Positions 60,874-64,000 of a DNA stretch of 64,000 bases are shown here, piece by piece; position 1 is the first letter of the stretch, and each line of letters begins with the position of its first letter. The notes beneath the pieces were generated by a model. That model was not told where the DNA came from. It made no database searches and saw nothing but the letters and a program-made list of their open reading frames with translations. The translations under genes and the position numbers were made by a program. This stretch comes from an uncultured bacterium. Lineage in GTDB: Bacteria > Bacillota > Clostridia > Oscillospirales > Oscillospiraceae. The DNA is taken from the NCBI GenBank assembly GCA_947643715.1, contig CANRXB010000007.1, positions 1 to 64,000 of the forward strand, given 5' to 3'.

Positions 60874-62046
60874 TCAATGGTGGAACAGGCGCACACCGGT
60901 GAACGCCATCACCATGCCGTATCTATCGGCGGTGGCGATGACCTGATCGTCCCGGATGGAGCCGCCGGGCTGGGCGATGTACTTCACCCCGGACTGGTGG
61001 GCCCGGTCCACATTGTCCCCGAAGGGGAAGAACGCGTCGGAGCCCAAAGTGACGCCGCTGAGGTGCTGGGAGATCCACTCGGTCTTATCGGCGGGAGTGA
61101 GCTCTTTGGGGCGGACGCTGAAAAGCGTCTCCCATCCGCCGTCCTGGATGAGGGCGGCGGAGTCGGCGATATACAGGTCGATGGCGTTGTCCCGGTCGGG
61201 GCGGCGGACGTCCTGTTTGAACTGCAGATCCAGCACATAGGGGTGCTGGCGCAGCCACCAGATGTCCGCTTTGTTCCCCGCCAGCCGGGTGCAGTGGATG
61301 CGGCTCTGCTGGCCCGCACCCACGCCGATGGTCATGCCGTCTTTCACATAACACACAGAATTGGACTGGGTGTATTTCAGTGTGATGAGGGCCAGCAGCA
61401 TGTCGTGCTTGGCCGGTTGGGGCAGCTCCTTGTTCTGGGTCACGATGTCGCCCAGCATCTTCTCGTCGATGGCGAGGTCGTTGTAGCCCTGCTCGAAGGT
61501 GATGCCGAAGATGTTGCGCCGCTCGATGGGGGCGGGCTGGTAATCCGGATCGATGCGGACCACGTTATAACCGCCCTTCTTCTTCGCTTTGAGGATGGAC
61601 AGCGCCTCGTCGGTATAGCCGGGGGCGATCACGCCGTCGGACACCTCCGGGGCCAAGGCCCTGGCGGTATCGGCGTTGCAGGTGTCGCTCAGCGCGGCCC
61701 AGTCGCCGAAGGAGCAAAGCCGGTCCGCGCCTCTGGCCCGGATGTAGGCGCAGGCGATGGGGGAGAGGGGGCCCTCCGGGGCGAAGTAGATCTTCCGCTC
61801 CACATCGCTCAGGGGCAGGCCCAGGGCCGCCCCGGCGGGGGAGACGTGCTTGAAGGAAGCGGCGGCGGGCAGGCCGGTGGCCTTTTTCAGCGCACGCACG
61901 AGCTGCCAGGAGTTCAGTGCGTCCATGAAGTTGATATAACCCGGCTTGCCGTTGAGCACTTCCAGAGGCAGTTCGCCCTCTTCCATGAAGATGCGGGCGG
62001 GTCGTTGATTGGGATTACAGCCGTATTTCAGCTCCAGCTCGGTCAT
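60874..62046 (-). CDS. AICAR formyltransferase, stand-alone domain
   Basis: This 390-residue protein corresponds to the C-terminal formyltransferase half of PurH only: LKYGCNPNQRPARI, the catalytic Lys-His in SFKHVSPAGAALG, YIRARGADRLCSFGDWAALSD, KYTQSNSVCY and AQPGGSIRDDQVI. The IMP cyclohydrolase half is absent and is replaced by the PurO-type gene just upstream. GGGAGG precedes ATG 62046; the TTG at 62052 is too close to that site. Confidence 0.95.
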   Translation of the reverse strand: MTELELKYGCNPNQRPARIFMEEGELPLEVLNGKPGYINFMDALNSWQLVRALKKATGLPAAASFKHVSPAGAALGLPLSDVERKIYFAPEGPLSPIACAYIRARGADRLCSFGDWAALSDTCNADTARALAPEVSDGVIAPGYTDEALSILKAKKKGGYNVVRIDPDYQPAPIERRNIFGITFEQGYNDLAIDEKMLGDIVTQNKELPQPAKHDMLLALITLKYTQSNSVCYVKDGMTIGVGAGQQSRIHCTRLAGNKADIWWLRQHPYVLDLQFKQDVRRPDRDNAIDLYIADSAALIQDGGWETLFSVRPKELTPADKTEWISQHLSGVTLGSDAFFPFGDNVDRAHQSGVKYIAQPGGSIRDDQVIATADRYGMVMAFTGVRLFHH

Positions 62047-62097
62047 GTTCAAACCTCCCAGTGTGTGCTGGCGTCTGCGCTCCGAGGTGGGCGCGGC

Positions 62098-62808
62098 TCA
62101 CCAGTGCTTGTTGATGATGGACGTCTCGTCGTCGCCGGTCTCCAGATCGACGTAACGCACGAACAGGGACACCTTGTTGTCGTCGTCCAGCGCCAGCCAC
62201 AGGTCGCTGGCCAGGGTCTCCGCGTCGGGAGCGGAGATCTCCACCCGCCGGGGCTCCCCTTCGAAAGAGGGAAGGGGGTCGCCGTCGTTCTCGTAGGTGT
62301 GGATGAAATGGCCCACCCCCGCCTTGGGCGCGTCGTACTCGAAGAAATAGCGGCAGGCACAGGACGGATCGCCGTCCAAGCTTTTGAGGATGGACAAATT
62401 ATAGGAGCCGTTGGGCTTCACCACCCCGGAGATGCGGGGCGTGTAGTTGGGGCCGTCCGGCTCGAAGGTACGGGCGTTCAGGGCGTGGCGGTAACAATGG
62501 CCCTCCAGGAGAGCATCCCGGATGGTGTCGGTCTGGTCGCCGTTGGTGACGATGGTCAGGCCGCTGTCCAGCCGCCGAACAGGGTGGTAGATGATCAGGG
62601 AAGGGTCGGTCATCTTGGACTCGTCGAAGGCGCGGGTGCGGATGCCGTCGTCCGTCTCTTCAAAGACCCGGTTGCGGCTGTTCTCGCTGCGGCCCATGAT
62701 GAAGTAGGCGATGACGGCGCACTTGCCGTCGGCGGAACGGCCCAGCATGATGCCCCGTCCGGGATAGGGATCGGCGCGGAGCAGATCGGTGAGCGTTTGA
62801 ACTTGCAT
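62098..62808 (-). CDS. purO: PurO-type IMP cyclohydrolase
   Basis: This 236-residue protein resembles the archaeal-type IMP cyclohydrolase family: LLRADPYPGRGIMLGRSADGKCAVIAYFIMGRSENSRNR at the N-terminus, YNLSILKSLDG in the middle, and FFEYDAPKAGVGHFIHTYENDGDPLPSFEGEPR. It closes formyl-AICAR to IMP, completing the pathway with the stand-alone formyltransferase downstream. It has no sequence relation to the PurH cyclohydrolase domain. Confidence 0.92.
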   Translation of the reverse strand: MQVQTLTDLLRADPYPGRGIMLGRSADGKCAVIAYFIMGRSENSRNRVFEETDDGIRTRAFDESKMTDPSLIIYHPVRRLDSGLTIVTNGDQTDTIRDALLEGHCYRHALNARTFEPDGPNYTPRISGVVKPNGSYNLSILKSLDGDPSCACRYFFEYDAPKAGVGHFIHTYENDGDPLPSFEGEPRRVEISAPDAETLASDLWLALDDDNKVSLFVRYVDLETGDDETSIINKHW

Positions 62809-62886
62809 GGGATTGACCTCCTTTGATAGATAGCTCGTAGAGAGCGCGTCTGGCAGATCGCCCGTTGGGGCGGTGGATGCAAGGTC

Positions 62887-63189
62887 TTAGACCGGCTTCG
62901 TGGGATCGACTTCCTGGATGGTGACGGCGACGGTGTCGCCGGGCTGCTTCCCGATCCTCTCGCGGATATCCTTGCGTATGCCGATGATATGGCAGACGGA
63001 GCCGTCGGCATTGCGCACGCCCATGTTGACGAGGCTCCCGTCGTAGACCACGCCGTCGAAGGTGGCCCGGACCTTCACACGGCCCTTCCCGAATTCTTTC
63101 CGCACGTCATATGGGAAGCGCACGTATGCCCCGCCCTTGTCCGGGACGGCCTCGATCGCGGCCTGGAAGCGGTAGATCGTTTGCGCCAT
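62887..63189 (-). CDS. DUF1905-family small beta-barrel protein
   Basis: This 100-residue protein fits DUF1905: YRFQAAIEAVPDKGGAYVRFPYDVRKEFGKGRVKVRATFDG at the start and IIGIRKDIRERIGKQPGDTVAVTIQ at the end. The family has a small beta-barrel fold and no firmly assigned function. Its position between purN and purO, with its own GAAAGGAG site, is notable. A role in nucleotide metabolism is inference. Confidence 0.88.
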   Translation of the reverse strand: MAQTIYRFQAAIEAVPDKGGAYVRFPYDVRKEFGKGRVKVRATFDGVVYDGSLVNMGVRNADGSVCHIIGIRKDIRERIGKQPGDTVAVTIQEVDPTKPV

Positions 63190-63207
63190 GGGTGTGGGCT
63201 CCTTTCG

Positions 63208-63840
63208 TCAAGCGTCCAGGATGCGGACGGTACGTCCTTCCACCTTCAGCCGCCCCTGACAGAACAGGGACACAGCCTGTGGCAGTATGACCCACTCGGC
63301 CTGCTCCATGATGCGGCGCTGGAGGGTCTCCGGGGTGTCGTCCTCCTCCACGGCCACTGCCTTTTGGAGCACGATGGGCCCGCCGTCGCACTCCTCGCTG
63401 ACGAAGTGGACGGTGGCGCCGGAAACCTTCACACCGTATCCCAGCGCCCGTTGGTGGACGTGGAGGCCATAGAAGCCTTCACCGCAAAAAGAGGGGATGA
63501 GGGCGGGGTGGACGTTCAGGATGGCGTTGGGGAAGGCTTCCACCATCTCTTGGGTGAGGATGACCATGAAGCCGGCCAGCACCACGAGGTCGATGTCCAG
63601 CGACTTCAGATTGTCCACCAGCGCCAGAGTCATGGCCTGGTTGGAGGGATGATCCTTCCGGGCCACGACGTAGCCGGGGATGCCCGCTTTGGCCGCCCGT
63701 TCCAGGGCATAGGCCCCAGGCTTGGAGGAGATGACGGCGGTGAGCTTTCCGCCCACGATCTCTCCCCGGCGCTGCGCGTCGATGAGGGCTTGCAGGTTGG
63801 TCCCGCCGCCGGAGACCAGCACGGCGATGCGCTTGCTCAT
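63208..63840 (-). CDS. purN: Phosphoribosylglycinamide formyltransferase
   Basis: This 210-residue enzyme formylates GAR with 10-formyl-THF. It has IAVLVSGGGTNLQALIDA, AGFMVILTQEMVEAFPNAILNVHPALIPSF (the Asn-His of the triad) and VSGATVHFVSEECDGGPIVLQKAV (the Asp). The ATG overlaps the purM stop (ATGA). Length is normal. Confidence 0.97.
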   Translation of the reverse strand: MSKRIAVLVSGGGTNLQALIDAQRRGEIVGGKLTAVISSKPGAYALERAAKAGIPGYVVARKDHPSNQAMTLALVDNLKSLDIDLVVLAGFMVILTQEMVEAFPNAILNVHPALIPSFCGEGFYGLHVHQRALGYGVKVSGATVHFVSEECDGGPIVLQKAVAVEEDDTPETLQRRIMEQAEWVILPQAVSLFCQGRLKVEGRTVRILDA

Positions 63841-64000
63841 AGAAGCTCTACGCCTCCGTCGCCGGAGACCACCTCGCCGATGACATGTGCGTCATGGCCC
63901 TTGCCGGCGAGGGCGGACACCGCCTGGTCCACATCGTCCTTGTCCACGATGAGCACCATGCCGGTGCCCATATTGAAGGTGTTGAACATGTCCCGCTCCG
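63837..64000 (-). CDS. purM: Phosphoribosylformylglycinamidine cyclo-ligase, C-terminal end
   Basis: The last 53 codons of a gene that continues past the window edge: EREDMFNTFNMGTGMVL-like ERDMFNTFNMGTGMVLIVD, then HVIGEVVSGDGGVELL and TGA. MFxTFNMGxGM is the signature of the PurM C-terminal domain. Stop overlaps the purN start by 3 bp. Confidence 0.93.
   Translation of the reverse strand, partial: ERDMFNTFNMGTGMVLIVDKDDVDQAVSALAGKGHDAHVIGEVVSGDGGVELL

Noticed and set aside
1-64000. tRNA, rRNA, insertion sequence, prophage or integrase genes
   Set aside because: I looked for tRNA-like cloverleaf ends, transposase or integrase motifs and rRNA cores and saw none. Weak tRNAs cannot be fully excluded by eye.

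Overview
The window looks like a chromosomal segment of a high-GC, spore-former-lineage member of the Clostridia, most like the Oscillospiraceae (Flavonifractor/Lawsonibacter/Intestinimonas-type gut bacteria). The basis is two T-box leaders, Gram-positive Shine-Dalgarno sites and sigma-A promoters, a SpoIID/LytB protein, a heterodimeric multidrug ABC pair and a PurO-type purine pathway, all in GC-rich DNA. The genus assignment is inference. No rRNA, tRNA, CRISPR array, transposase or phage gene was seen.

Region 1 (1-22.8 kb) is one long plus-strand surface-glycopolymer locus. It holds rmlD, a Wzm/Wzt-type ABC exporter whose permease carries an extra extracellular domain, an NAD-dependent epimerase, and four genes with RgpF-like (rhamnan synthesis F) domains. 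It also holds an MBOAT plus AlgJ/AlgX-like O-acylation pair, a membrane sulfatase/phosphoglycerol-transferase-like enzyme and a secreted protein with a duplicated domain. It ends in a phosphonate module: a YidC-like domain fused to a glycerophosphotransferase-like domain, phosphonopyruvate decarboxylase, a three-domain nucleotidyltransferase/cytidylyltransferase/PEP mutase, a phosphonoacetaldehyde reductase and a small membrane protein. Together these predict a polymer decorated with 2-hydroxyethylphosphonate. One RgpF-like gene carries twelve 42-bp tandem repeats coding a long helix, plus a G9 tract.

Region 2 (22.8-38.7 kb) is mostly housekeeping. It contains recG, then a BmrCD-like heterodimeric ABC exporter preceded by a promoter, a 32-codon leader ORF, a long-range inverted repeat and a terminator (a probable attenuation system). 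Next come leuA behind a Leu (CUC) T-box, a small helical protein, proC, yebC, a siroheme plus iron/tetrapyrrole ABC uptake operon, and a PfkB sugar kinase.

Region 3 (38.7-51 kb) holds a PAS protein with a receiver-GGDEF protein, ilvE, the spoIID-like/queA pair, the asd-dapA-dapB lysine/DAP operon, a frameshifted cytidine-deaminase-like gene, and a NUDIX-tyrS-orf86 operon behind a Tyr (UAC) T-box.

Region 4 (51-64 kb) holds a polyamine ABC operon with a PotC-PotD fusion, a stand-alone formyltransferase-fold protein, a cupin, the autoinducer-2 genes lsrK and lsrF arranged divergently, and a purine cluster on the minus strand (purM-purN-DUF1905-purO-AICAR transformylase-purD). That cluster uses a PurO-type IMP cyclohydrolase in place of the bifunctional PurH.
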